Shown here: positions 47,571 through 58,398 of the stretch, one piece after another
Numbering within the stretch: the first letter of the stretch is position 1
Layout: each line of letters starts with the position of its first letter
Assembly: GCA_948567375.1 (NCBI GenBank)
Contig: OX419755.1
Location: 56,376,291-56,440,290, forward strand
Direction of reading: 5' to 3'
DNA length: 64,000 bases
Origin: Lunularia cruciata
Lineage: Eukaryota; Streptophyta; Marchantiopsida; Lunulariales; Lunulariaceae
Made by a program: the position numbers and the translations under genes
Notes under the pieces: generated by a model
Database searches by the model: none
What the model was told of the DNA's origin: nothing
The model's input: the letters and a program-made list of their open reading frames with translations, nothing else

Positions 47571-48990
47571 ATACACTACATTGTTTATAGAATTCCAATA
47601 TGTATTTGCCTGGTCTATTGATGTCGGGTATTCCATGAGAATTTGGAGAACACCGGATTGATCTAGTTGAAGGTGCAGTTCCGGTTTGGCAAAGACAATA
47701 CCGCTTGAACCCAAAGTACTCACTCTTAGTGCAAGATGAAATTGATAAGTACTTAGGGGCCAAAATAATCTTTCCTGTCTTGAGTAGTGAGTGGGTTTCC
47801 CACATAGTCATTGTTCTAAAAAGAAGATTGTGAAGATTTAAGTGTGCTAAGATTTCCGCAAGTTGAATGCAGTCACAAGGAAGGATCATCATCTCTTGCC
47901 TTTTACCGATACAATTTTGGACCAAGTAGTTGGTCACCCTTGTTACAGTTTTCTTGATGGATTTTAAAGGTACAATCAAGTGTCCATTCGAGAAGAGGAC
48001 AAGGATAAAACCACATTCACTACCAATTGGTGCACTTTTTCTTACAATCAAATGCCCTTTGGGTTGTGTAATGCCCCCACTACTTTCCAACGGATGATGA
48101 ATACAATCTTCAAGGATTTCTTGTGCAAATATGTGGAAGTCTTTATTGATAACTTTTGTGTGTTCAGGCGAAGGGATGTACATTTGGATTACCTTCACTA
48201 AAATTTTGAAAGATGTCATTTTGCTGGTTTGTCATTACACCTAGAGAAATGCTTCTTTGCAATGAAGGAGGGAATTCTTTTGGGGCATCGGGTGTCAAGC
48301 CAAGGTATTGAAGTTGAGGTTGAGAAGGTCAAAGTTATCTCACCTTTGGAATCTCCAAATAACATTCAGGAGCTGAGAGTCTTCTTGGGACATGTCTGAT
48401 ACTACAGACGCTTTGTTTCAAACTATGTGGTGCTTGCTGCACCCCTTACAAAGCTTCTAAAGAAATCCAAAGACTACCTGTGGAAAGCAAATCAAGAAGA
48501 AGCTTTCCAAGTATTGAAGAAGAAATTGGTTGAAGCACCAGTCATGAGGGCCCCAAATTGGGATGCCCCTTTTCATGTGTATGTGTACACTTTGTCCATG
48601 GAAATTGGAGTTGTCTTAAGTCAGAAGGACAAGAAGAAGAAGGACTACCCGGTTTATTATGCCAATTGACAATTATCAGTTTCAAAAAAGAACTATTCAA
48701 CAACTAAAAGAGAAGCGCTTGGAATGGTTTATGCCTACAAGAAATTTTGCCACTACCTACTTGGATACAAGTTTGTCTTCTATGTTGACCATTATGCATT
48801 GCAACATTTGGTCAAGAAGGCAGATTTGTCTGGGAAAATTGCAAGGTAGATCTTGTTGTTACAAGAATTCACATACAATATACAAGTAAGGAAGGGAGCT
48901 TTGCATTCAAATGCGGACTTCTTGTCTAGGTTAGAAACTCAAGACCAAGATTGGAAGTTGATGATTGGTTTCCTGATGAAGAACTATATC
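47571..48990 (+). pseudogene. pol: B reverse transcriptase and RNase H
   Basis: RT motifs are FRKLNAVTRKDHH, TTFTTNWCTF, MPFGLCNAPTTFQR and a catalytic box mutated to FIDNF (second Asp to Asn) at about 48150. The connection is LFLGH-like. RNase H reads FYVDHYALQHL and SNADFLSRLE near 48920. Several stops and frame changes are present. The box mutation alone would inactivate it. Confidence 0.8.
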
Positions 48991-49079
48991 ATCTAATGGT
49001 TGTTTGAAGTATGAGGTATGCAGCCAAATATCACTATCTGCATACATGTCATTGTCCTAAGGGGCTAGACCCGTGATAG

Positions 49080-50300
49080 AGAGCAGTTTTCCTTAGGAAG
49101 ATGGGACCATACCAACTAAAGCACAACATTTTGTTTAAGATAGGCAAAGATGAAGTACTTTGTAGATGTTTGGAGGCATACAAAGTTGGAGGATTCATTG
49201 AATCCTTACACTCTAAAGCATCGGGAGGACACTATGCCCAAAAGAAAACTATGAAGAAAATGCTTGCAGTAGGGTATTGGTGGTACTTACATATAATACC
49301 TTGGATAAAGATACTTACATCCATATTCAAAGTTGTGATGCTTGTCAAAGAATAGGAAAACCAACGGTGACTTCCCAATGGCCTTAAAAACCAATTTTTC
49401 CATTGGCTCCATTCGAGAAATGGGGTATTGATTTTGTGGGTCCAATTCAACCAATGACCCAAGTCACAAGGAAGAGGTACAACTTGGTATGCACTGATTA
49501 TGCTACCAAGATGGTAGAAGCAGAGGCAACACAAAGAGATGATGTGGAAATAGTTGTAGAATTTTTCTTCCAAAACATCATTTCCCATTATGGGTGTCCT
49601 TTGGAATTGGTCAATGATTGGGGAACTCATTTTTTGAACTCTATGGTAGAAGTGTTAAGGAAGTACTTCCAAATTAAACATCAGAAGACAACTCCCAACA
49701 ATCCAAAAGTGAATGGACTAACGGAGAAGGCCAATGGATTGTTGTGTAAAATTTTGAACAAGGTGACAGGCAATTATGCCTACGACTGGGAAACAAAGTT
49801 ACAAGCAGCTTTGTGGGCATATAGAACAATTGAGAAGATTACCACCAAGCAAACTCCCTATTTCCTGACATACGGATTGCATCCCATACTACTAGTTGAA
49901 TTTGAAGTACCGACATATTGGATTCTTTGCAAAGAATGATTGTTGGAGGACGAAAGCCAAGATCTTCGGATCCACCAACTGATGTAGTTAGAAGAGAAAA
50001 GTGATGATGCAATGCAAACCACGAAGGAAATACAAGAACAGCAAAAAGTCAGCCACAATAAGAGAATCAAGCCTGTTGCTGTTCAAGAAGGTGACTTGAT
50101 ATATTTATATGACAATCGCCACATATTTTTTCAAGGAAACTACATTTGAGGTGGATGAAGCCATATTGTGTTATGCACACATATGCCAATGGCTCTATTC
50201 AACTTGCAGACCTGGATGGCAATCCTTTTGCTACTTGAGTAAACAGGTGGAGGGTTAGAAAATATTGGACCATGGACCCGACTTTGCATAAAGAACCGGT
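49080..50300 (+). pseudogene. B integrase
   Basis: The finger has HSKASGGHYAQKKT and CDACQR. The core is open at 49403-49939 with D in GIDFVGP, D in LVNDWGTHF and E in NGLTEKANG, spaced D-35-E, so the catalytic triad is kept. A C-terminal part has GDLIYLYDN and DLDGNPF. Stops lie around 49939 and beyond. Confidence 0.85.
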
Positions 50301-50910
50301 TGTTTGTGCTTGCGGGGACGCTCACATTTGAGGGAGGAGGTATGTGGTGCCTACATTTTTTTCTTTTTTCTGTTTTTTTAGCATTTGGAGAAGAAGTAAG
50401 CAAGGAAGCCAAATTACAAAGGAAGAATGGATGGAAGTGTCTTTGGATGGAATCCAATGAAGTCGACTTTGGGTTGGAGAACGGAAATACTCAGAAGGAG
50501 AGTATGAAGAGACAAGTCCAAAGATCATCATCTTTGAATTGAGAAGCAAAGGCCGATACAAAGACCGTCTAACAACCTTTCTACGTGGCAAGAAAGTACA
50601 CTTCAAGAAATGGCGGAGGAAAAAGAAGCATGTCTTGACAATGACAGGACATCAACATGCAAAAGAAGGGGGAGTTGAGTTTGAAATTGATTGAAGAATG
50701 ATTGCAATTTAGGGTAATATAAAATTGTGATTGCGGAGGAGAAAGTTGAATATGTCAAGTAAATTTCCTGTTCCTTTGAGTAGTTGTCTTGCAGTAATGC
50801 GTGTCAAGAAGCCGATTGAGAGTGAAATTTTCCAAAATCTAGAAGGGGTTAGAGTGTCTTGTCTAGGAGAGGGAATAGTCTTCTACTGTTGAAGAACAAG
50901 AGAGAATATC
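50301..50910 (+). other. B spacer between integrase and ORF3
   Basis: Mostly non-coding. A basic stretch FLRGKKVHFKKWRRKKKH at about 50577-50630 may be the worn end of the integrase polyprotein. I see no structural RNA or promoter that I can support. Confidence 0.45.
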
Positions 50911-53294
50911 ATGGCAAATAAGGTCAAGAATGCCCTTGCAGTACGAAGTTTCACAATTTGGAGGTTAGATGTTGTAGCAAGGATCGAGGTCTTGAATAGA
51001 CTTTGTATTATGTTCTTAGCATGGAACTGGAATTTTAGTTTCCCAAGAGTCATGGCAATGATAGCTGCCAATAATTATGCGGATGTTCCTGAAGTTGAGG
51101 GGAAGAGAGGAAATCCGGCTCAATGGACTGAGGTGGATTGGAGGTTAGTGTTGGAGAAGGAAGCAGGAGAACCGATGGGGATCACCTTCTATCAGAAGTG
51201 TGATGCTGCAAAGGAGATTGCGGAAATATGCAATTTGTTTTTTGCTCCACGTACAACAAATGGTTACAAGGTAGAGTCCTATTGAGACCCAATTAAGCAA
51301 AGTATCATAGGGACGATAATGGCAATGTTCAAACCAAAAAGAATGATGTATGTGAACATGCAGCAGGCGGTCTTCTTCCATCAGATGTTTGCAGGAGTGA
51401 AGGTGAATTGGGTGAAGTGTTTTCACCAGCAAATGAGGCAAATGGTTGTCAATTGGAGGACAACTTTGCCTCCACATTATTTTGCGTTGTTTGCAACACA
51501 TTTCTACTTTAGGTTGAATTTGCTAACAGCGGAGGAGAGGCATTGCATGGTGTCACATTTTCATCTTGATTTGAGATGTGAAGTGGATGAAGAAGAACAA
51601 CAATACATGGCACACCTGCAAGCCAGTGATGATCACTTCTTGAGAACAGGACAATGGGAGATGGAAGAAGTCATAAGCCCAAAGACAAAGAAGCGGAATA
51701 AACCCAAAGAAGCAAAGTTGCCTCCAGCACAACAAAAGACCCAAAGACTTGCTCAGCGGAGTAAGAAGGTGGTGAGAGAAGAACCTTCAGAGATTGAGTC
51801 TGAAGGGGAGACCAAGTCTAGGGGAGAAGACTCAAAAGAAGCCAAACTCACGGTACAAAGTGGGGAATCCGGAAGTGAGAGTGAGGGTGAAGATGAAGTT
51901 CAGCAGTCTGCTGAAGCAAAAGAGGATGAAGCTTTTCATGCGATGATTGATAGTATACCGGGGAATGAACATCACTATATAGCCCTGGTCATGGAAGAGA
52001 AGGTGGTTGAACGTCAAAAAGAGTACCTTGCGGGGCTGAGTTCAGCAAGTAAGGAAGAAGGAAGCTCAGAAGCAGTATCACTAGAGATACAAAGATTGAG
52101 ACTTCAGAAGAAGGAGCCAGCAGAAGAGGCAAAGTACGAAGATGGGGCTGAAGACAAAGAGAACTTTGGAGGGATACAATACTTATCGTGTGTTGTAACT
52201 CCATTATTGGGGTTGCTAAAAGAGTACCTGAAGGTAATCTCACATGATTGCATGAAGATGACAAATGAGCTACAGGTGGTGAAGTATCTGCTAGCTGAAG
52301 TAAAGGGCTTGTAGGAACATGTAACCTAAAGAGATGAGGAAGTTGAAGAGCTTTGGGCAAATACGGTCTTGAAGACAAAGACTTTTGAGAAGTTACAAGA
52401 GAGTTTTGAGGCAAGAGGGAAAGAAATGCAGAGTCAAGCCAAAGAATTGAAGCGGCAGACGATGTTGTTGACCAAGATGAAAGAGGAGGTCAGTGATGTG
52501 CACATCAAGAGTATTCATGTAAAAGTGATGGCAGCAGTGATGGAGCAAGAGTTAGAAAGCTTAAGGAAGAGTGCACCCGGTAAGGATCAAGCATGGCAAA
52601 GAGAGTTGGCGGTCAAACATCAAGAAGAAGAAAGATTGAGAGAGTTTGTACAAAGTGCTGAGTTACAAAGTTCTTAGTATGCGGAGGAGAAGAAGATGCT
52701 TGCTGCTGAGTACTAAGACAAGTTGAAGATGTACCGAGAAGAGTTAAAGGCAGAGCAATCTCAAGGGTATGAGTCGGAATCAGTAGGGGAAGTTATGGGG
52801 AAATTAAGAGCAATGCTGAGCACAAAGGCTGAAGGAAGATTGGAGGAAGCAAGACTACACAAGTTAAATTTGCTTGTGCAAGAGACTCAAAAGAGGAGAG
52901 CTAAAGATGTTGATCTGAATACTTATTAATCCGATTGAGGGACCGAGAGGATAGGAAGATGTTAGAAGTAGGAAACAATGTCAGTATCAGATTAGATTTA
53001 GTGAATTCAGAGTTAAAGAGTGTTAGGAGTAGTGGGACAGAGGAGAAAAAGTCTGATGTTGCAGAAGTAGGAATTCAAGTCTCTTCGGATCTGACATTTG
53101 ACACTTTAGAGAAAAGTGGGTCGGGAGATAAGGAGATAGAAGAGTTACCCATGATCTTGATTGTAGTTCCTATTGTAGAAGTAGTAGAAATAGTGAAAGC
53201 CTTGGTAGTATCAGATATACCCGAAGAAGGAGAAGTAATAGGAAGAGCATTGGGTTTGAAAGCCGATGAAGTGATTGACATCGGATTGGAGTAG
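50911..53294 (+). pseudogene. B ORF3: extra ORF of about 795 codons after integrase
   Basis: Four open pieces (50911-51285, 51319-52314, 52369-52677 and 52723-52929) lie in one frame, separated by single stops. A frame change near 52932 leads to 52935-53294. The N-part has NPAQWTEVDWRLVLEKEAG. The middle has a Trp/His-rich helical domain (HQQMRQMVVNWRTTLPPHYF) and a long acidic Ser/Glu region. The C-half is rich in Lys/Glu heptads suggesting coiled coil. I see no signal peptide or membrane segment, so it does not look like an envelope protein. The function is unknown. Confidence 0.7.
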
Positions 53295-53324
53295 TAACAG
53301 TTTTGAGATTTGAAGAGGCAGATA

Positions 53325-54089
53325 TGTGAAGAGGTGCATTGTCATTTTGGATCTGTAGGTTAGAAGAGTTGTTATAGAATGGTATTTTTGTTAGGAACTA
53401 TTGATTGCTTCACTATTTAAGAGTGGCATTTGCAGTAAACTGTTGTTCAATATTCATATTTCTAGATAGAAGATAGATAAAACAAAGTGTTGATATTAGT
53501 GCTTGTTGCTTGAGCTTAATTCTGAATGTCAACTCTATGTGTGTATTTGTGAGTGTGTGGAGAAATTCAAAGTGCAAGTTAGTGCGCTTGTTGGATGTTG
53601 GATTCCGTAGCCTTGATCTTCATTCTGTGTGATCTTGAGTGAAGTGCAATTGGAGCAATGCCTTGACAGATTTGAGAAGAATTGTAGTGTTTGTAGTATT
53701 TTGCATTTGTGAGTGCAGCGTAGAGTTGATGTGAAGCAATTTCGATCAAGGAAGTTGTCTCTTTAGTGGAGAGGTGGAACACAATTCTAAGGCAAAGTTG
53801 TTTTGTAGTGAAGTGCAGTCTTTAGGAGAATCTGAATAATCACAATCAAGATTTGTTTGGACAGAATTTGTTATGTTGTGATTATGAGTGTGTATTCGTG
53901 ACAAGTTGTCAAGATTGTGAGCTTGTTACTCTCTTATGGGTGTAGTTGCTACTTGAGAGATTAAAGAGGAACCCAAGAAGAACTACATGTTACTGTTTGC
54001 TTTGTATTTGACCAATTCTGAATTGTATATCTACGGAAAACAAACTTTACTTACCTGATTACCGCAAAAGTAATATTTGCCGGGTTGTC
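53325..54089 (+). repeat. B 3' LTR
   Basis: It probably starts TGTGAAGAGGTGC, after the purine-rich GAAGAGGCAGATA, and ends GGGTTGTCA where C's gag resumes. It lacks the final CA seen at 42243. It is about 765 bp. The inverted copy is at 42960-43725. Confidence 0.75.
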
Positions 54090-55452
54090 AAACATACACT
54101 CGCATGAAGCGGCTGATTAGTTTCACTCAAGGAGTTACTAAGGCCCAAGCAGTCCAGTTTTGGTATGGGATACTAGACAAGGAGTTGCAACATAGAATTT
54201 GTGATGCTACGTTCTTACACGCTACTTTGCTTACTTTGGTAGTGGTCTTTGGTTTGGCTGAGCGTATTGAGCTCAACATGGTGGATGAGAGAGTGGTGAC
54301 ATCTGGATTTGGTAAGGAGACCTCACCCACTGCTATGACTTCTTCTAGAGTGCAGAAGAGTATACCACGCCCAATTGGTTTTCAAGGACAAGGTGGATAG
54401 CCTAGATCCTATGGAACAAGTGGAGGGCCTAGTGGAGTTAGACCCTTACCTTCATTTTTGGGTCGGAAGCAGCCAATGAGTGGTGGTGTTGCTTGTTGGA
54501 CTTGTGGTGGACCTTACCATCAGAGAGAGTGTACTCAAGGCAGTGGACCTGATACCTTGGGTGCATCACAGCCGGCATAGAGGCAATGTGAGCATTGCCA
54601 CAGATTTGGTCACACTAGTGACCGATGTTTTGACCTACACCCAGAGTTACGGAGTGGTAGGGCTGTTATGGCAGGTAGTAGAGGAGCTTCGGTTCATGGA
54701 GGACAAGGTGGTAGAGGTGGTGGTAGAAGATCTACACTTAGTAGGGGTGCAATATCTGCACTTACTTTTGATACAACTATGGCTACTCGGATTGAGCAGT
54801 TGGAGCAAAGATTGGCTAGTATGGCCATTGCTCAGAGGAGATCAGATTCAAGTGCTGAGGCTTCCACCTCATGTATTGGTGATAGAGATGCTTTGGACTT
54901 CATGTGCGGAGCAGCATAGGTGGATGCATATGCATTAGTGACTAGGAATGTTGTACGTGCTCCAGAGCTTAGAGGAGCATCAGTGGAGTTGGACCTACAA
55001 AGAGGAGAGGTTGGGAGACAGGTCAGACTTCCCCAATCTTTCACACTATCTGAGGCATTGCAGACAATATCCATGGTTCCTAGACATCCCAATGCAGGTG
55101 TGGTAGGTGGTGATGGAGTGCATGATGGACTACCTACTCAGCAACCACCTACTACTACACAAACTGAGTCTAGCACAATGTTGGAGGTAGCTTAGCTGAT
55201 TATGCGTTGCTCTTTGTTTTCAGCCAATGATATGTTTACTTTGGGAGTTGACCCAGCTCTAGTGTTCCGGTTGGCTAACACGCTTTGTGAGAGTAGAGAT
55301 GATGCGGTTCCTACTACTAGAGCAAAGGTGGTTGATAGTGGAGCTGACTTGGTTGAGGAGCATGGGATTTGTTCAATGACCAGTGGTTTATGGCAAGTAG
55401 TAGCGGCTAGATTGGAGGAGTTGCTAGCTAGACCGGCCTTTGAGAGAGCATG
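54090..55452 (+). pseudogene. gag: C gag, second part
   Basis: It continues with TRMKRLISFTQGVTKAQAVQFW, then knuckles CWTCGGPYHQREC (shortened spacing, X3) and CEHCHRFGHTSDRC (perfect CCHC, about 54586). A Gly/Arg-rich stretch and a short coiled coil (ATRIEQLEQRLASM) follow. A long acidic region runs to 55452. Stops are at 54398, 54578, 54917, 55193 and 55453. Confidence 0.75.
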
Positions 55453-55501
55453 ATTCACACTTGGTGTTGTCTTATTGGATAACTAGAGGGGGATTTTCCA
55501 T

Positions 55502-56050
55502 TTGGTGGGACCTTCAAGGAAGGTCTATATACCACAGAGAGTCTTGTTAGACTTTGGTGCGCAGCCTCTTATGTTGGAGAAGGCTACAGTTGTTGATCTA
55601 GAGTTACAGAAGACCAATGTGGAGAGGTGTCCATTTCAAATCCAAACATCTCTAGGTGGTGGTTTGACACAATACATCACACGTGGAGAGCTTGTTGTCT
55701 AGGTTCAGCCTGGTCATCCGACTGATAGCTTGGTGGTAAGAGCTCAGGCTATTGCGACAATAGCTGAGTCATATGATGTGCTAGATGGGGGAGCAGTGTT
55801 ATACCCCATGGGTTTAAGTAAAGACTATTGGGAGGAGACAGTCTCCTAAAGACCAAGTTGGCAGTCTAGTGAGGGACAGGTATGTCACGTACTAGTATGC
55901 TTTAGTAGTGGCAGTCTTGGCTCACTACCGTCCATGACCATGGCAGCATCAGTTTTAGCTTTCAATGGTGCAGTTACTTGGCCTGGTGACTTGTTGGAGG
56001 AGAACGCCCATGCAGAGGAGATCACTCGGATTTGGAGTACAAGTGAGATT
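55502..56050 (+). pseudogene. C protease-like region
   Basis: It reads VLLDFGAQPLMLEKATVVDL, fitting a retropepsin active site with DFG for DSG, then a Gly-rich flap. A stop at 55700 and later frame loss are present. A2 interrupts it at 56051-56054. Confidence 0.6.
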
Positions 56051-56054
56051 GTTC

Positions 56055-56733
56055 TGTGAGCCGGCCTGTCTCTCACTCAGGATGAACCTCTGATGGCTAT
56101 TATGGTAGCGCACCATGGACTAAGAAGGCAAGGAACCCCAACTCCATCATACTCCTCCAAGGCTAACACTCCAAGACTCAAGACATTGCTCACTAGAGAA
56201 CTCAATGAGAGAGAGATAGTTGCAAATGAAAGGATGATGAGTACCTCCTCACCCCTTGTTTATATACTTGTGAAATAGTTACGTACCAAAGTTACTATTT
56301 ACCGTAGTAACTCAAGTTACTAGACTAAAAGTCAAGTAAAGTCAAAAAGTAGAAAGGAATATCCATTCACATGGGCATATTCCCCTTATCTTGACCCAAC
56401 CACTAAAGCAAGGATTCCTTCACATGGGCTATCCTTGGACTAAAGAAGAATCCAAAACAAAAAGGCTTGCGGGCCCAAGAGTTCTCAACTCTTTCCCCAA
56501 AGCCAAACACCTAGGAATAATACCAAGTCAACACACTAAAATCCAAAATAGTGGTGCTCATCTTTTCTACTTCCTCTAAAGTAAAGTCCCATCTATCTTA
56601 GCTATGACTAACTTTAGCTAACCATGACTAATATAGAACCATCCTTTATCTCTATATAAATAATATCTCTTAAGTACTTGTAATACCAAGCTAAATATCA
56701 CAATACCACACACATGCACAAATGGGTGTTACA
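56055..56733 (-). repeat. A2 3' LTR
   Basis: 679 bp, same termini as A1, about nine bp shorter because of a deletion near 56384. The purine tract GGGGGTAAA lies just outside it (minus strand, about 56742-56734). Confidence 0.95.
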
Positions 56734-56781
56734 TTTACCCCCGGACTAAGTTTTCACTTTGTCCTCAAAGTGAAGGTCTCT

Positions 56782-58398
56782 CTACCTTCTATGGTACATC
56801 TTCAACTTATCATGGTTAATCCTATCAAAGTGTCTTCCTCCCAACTCCTTGAGATCATAGGTGTAATTGCCCCACACCTTCTCTACTATGAAAGGTCCAA
56901 AGTACTTAGGCAAAAACTTCTTTTGCACTCTCTTGAATCGAATGGAATCAAACAACATTACCCAATCACCTTCTTTGAAAGGCTCCACCTTCTTCTTGCC
57001 TTGCCTCTTGTCATAGCTCTCCTTTTGTTTCCTTTGGGCTTGCTCCACTCGAACCATAGCAACTGCTCTTGCCTCTTCCAACTCCATGAGTTGATCCTTC
57101 CTTGACTTCCATGCATCACTTCCTTGTGCTTTCTTCAATCTCCTATGAATGCTTTGGAAGGTAGGAAGATCAAAGTGAATAGGTAAGGTAGACTCAATAC
57201 CATACACCAATTGGAATGGAGAATATCCAGTGGAAGTCTTCATGGTTGTCCTATACTCCCACAAAACTGCATGAATCCTCTTGTCCCAATGATGTTTAGC
57301 CCCCTCCATTTCTGCATCTTTGGCCAACATCATGCACAAGGTCTGATTGGTTCTCTCTGCCAAGCCATTGGAATTTGGCTTATAGGATGTAGTTACTCTA
57401 TGTGTGATAGAGAAATGTCGTAGCATGGCTGTAGTAATGCTTCCTGTAAACTCTCCTCCTCTATCAGAAACCAACTCCAAAGGGCATCCAAACCTAGTGA
57501 TAATGCGTTCATAAAGAAATCTACCCACTTCATCTTCATTCTTGTCCCTCAATGGTCTAGCCTCAACCCACTTGGTAAGGTAATCAGTAACTACCACAAT
57601 GTACCGATTGTTCCTTGGGGTTCTATTGAGAGGACCTACAAAATCAATTCCCCACTTCTCAAAAGGTCCTAGCAATGGAATTGATCTAAGTGGTGGAGTG
57701 GATGTAGACTTTCTAGCAAAAGCTTGACAAACATGACAAGTTTTGCAATAATCAAGACAATCCTTGAAAATCCCTCTCCAATGGTAACCTGCATCTAGAA
57801 TCTTGAAAGCAGTCACCTTTCCTGCAAAGTGTCCTCCACATACTAAACCTTCATGAAACTCCTTTATGAGTAGGATAGACTCTTCCTTACCCACTGCTCT
57901 TCGAAGTAGACCATCTGCTCCTTGGTGAAAAAGAATATCCTCCACCATTGTGTAAGGTCTAGATCTTGCTGCAAGGGCCTTCCTCTCCCTAGCATGCATC
58001 CCTTCTGGATAGTTACCTCTTGTCACAAAATCCACAATCTCCTTGTACTCCATTGGAATCTCTTGAGTGACTGAGATTGTCATGAGCTCCTCATCCGGGA
58101 AGGAATCATCTACTGGCTCATCTCCATCATGATCATAGGCTCTAGATAACAAATCAGCATTTGCATGTTTCTTTCCTGGCCTATCCTCAATTGTGTAGTC
58201 ATACTCAGACAAGAGTATCATCCACCTTGCTAGTCTCCCTTCAACATTAGGCTTGTTGAAGATGTACTTCAAAGCCTTGTGATCCGTGACAATTGTGGCT
58301 TTCCCTCCAATCAAGTAGTGTCTAAACTTCTTGAGACCAAAGATCACTGCCAACCCTTCTCTCTCTGTGACAGAGTAGTTCTTCTCTGCTGAAACCAT
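56782..58398 (-). CDS. A2 pol, second part: RNase H and integrase
   Basis: 538 codons, open from the codon after a TAG at 58399-58401. Residues 1-86 finish RNase H (TEREGLA, TDHKAL, ADLLSR). Integrase has HHCC (H182, H190, C221, C224) and a DDE core D252, D312, E348 with D-35-E spacing. The GPF motif is at 501-503 and the end is KMYHRR. There is no chromodomain. All catalytic residues are present. It would be made only by read-through of the TAG; A1 has Gln at that codon. The frame's first ATG (58398) lies inside RNase H and is not a natural start. Confidence 0.85.
   Translation of the reverse strand: MVSAEKNYSVTEREGLAVIFGLKKFRHYLIGGKATIVTDHKALKYIFNKPNVEGRLARWMILLSEYDYTIEDRPGKKHANADLLSRAYDHDGDEPVDDSFPDEELMTISVTQEIPMEYKEIVDFVTRGNYPEGMHARERKALAARSRPYTMVEDILFHQGADGLLRRAVGKEESILLIKEFHEGLVCGGHFAGKVTAFKILDAGYHWRGIFKDCLDYCKTCHVCQAFARKSTSTPPLRSIPLLGPFEKWGIDFVGPLNRTPRNNRYIVVVTDYLTKWVEARPLRDKNEDEVGRFLYERIITRFGCPLELVSDRGGEFTGSITTAMLRHFSITHRVTTSYKPNSNGLAERTNQTLCMMLAKDAEMEGAKHHWDKRIHAVLWEYRTTMKTSTGYSPFQLVYGIESTLPIHFDLPTFQSIHRRLKKAQGSDAWKSRKDQLMELEEARAVAMVRVEQAQRKQKESYDKRQGKKKVEPFKEGDWVMLFDSIRFKRVQKKFLPKYFGPFIVEKVWGNYTYDLKELGGRHFDRINHDKLKMYHRR

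Larger units (their letters stand above)
42015..54089 (+). mobile_element. Element B: large Ty3/gypsy (Athila/Tat-like) element with a third ORF
   Basis: This 12-kb element sits inside C's gag. The order is truncated 5' LTR, PBS, gag with an inverted insertion, three-knuckle nucleocapsid, protease, RT, RNase H, integrase, a long ORF3 and the 3' LTR. The 5' LTR starts abruptly at 42015, so a deletion removed about 540 bp together with any duplication. The PBS and Pol type point to Athila/Tat (inferred). There are many nonsense codons. Confidence 0.88.

Noticed and set aside
50301..53294. Envelope-like gene
   Set aside because: No signal peptide or membrane segment could be seen in ORF3, so an env label is not supported.
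56093..56278. Recurring 61-aa ATG ORF in A LTRs on the plus strand
   Set aside because: Antisense to the LTR, broken in A1 by a 2-bp change, with no domain. Repetition is due to LTR copies.
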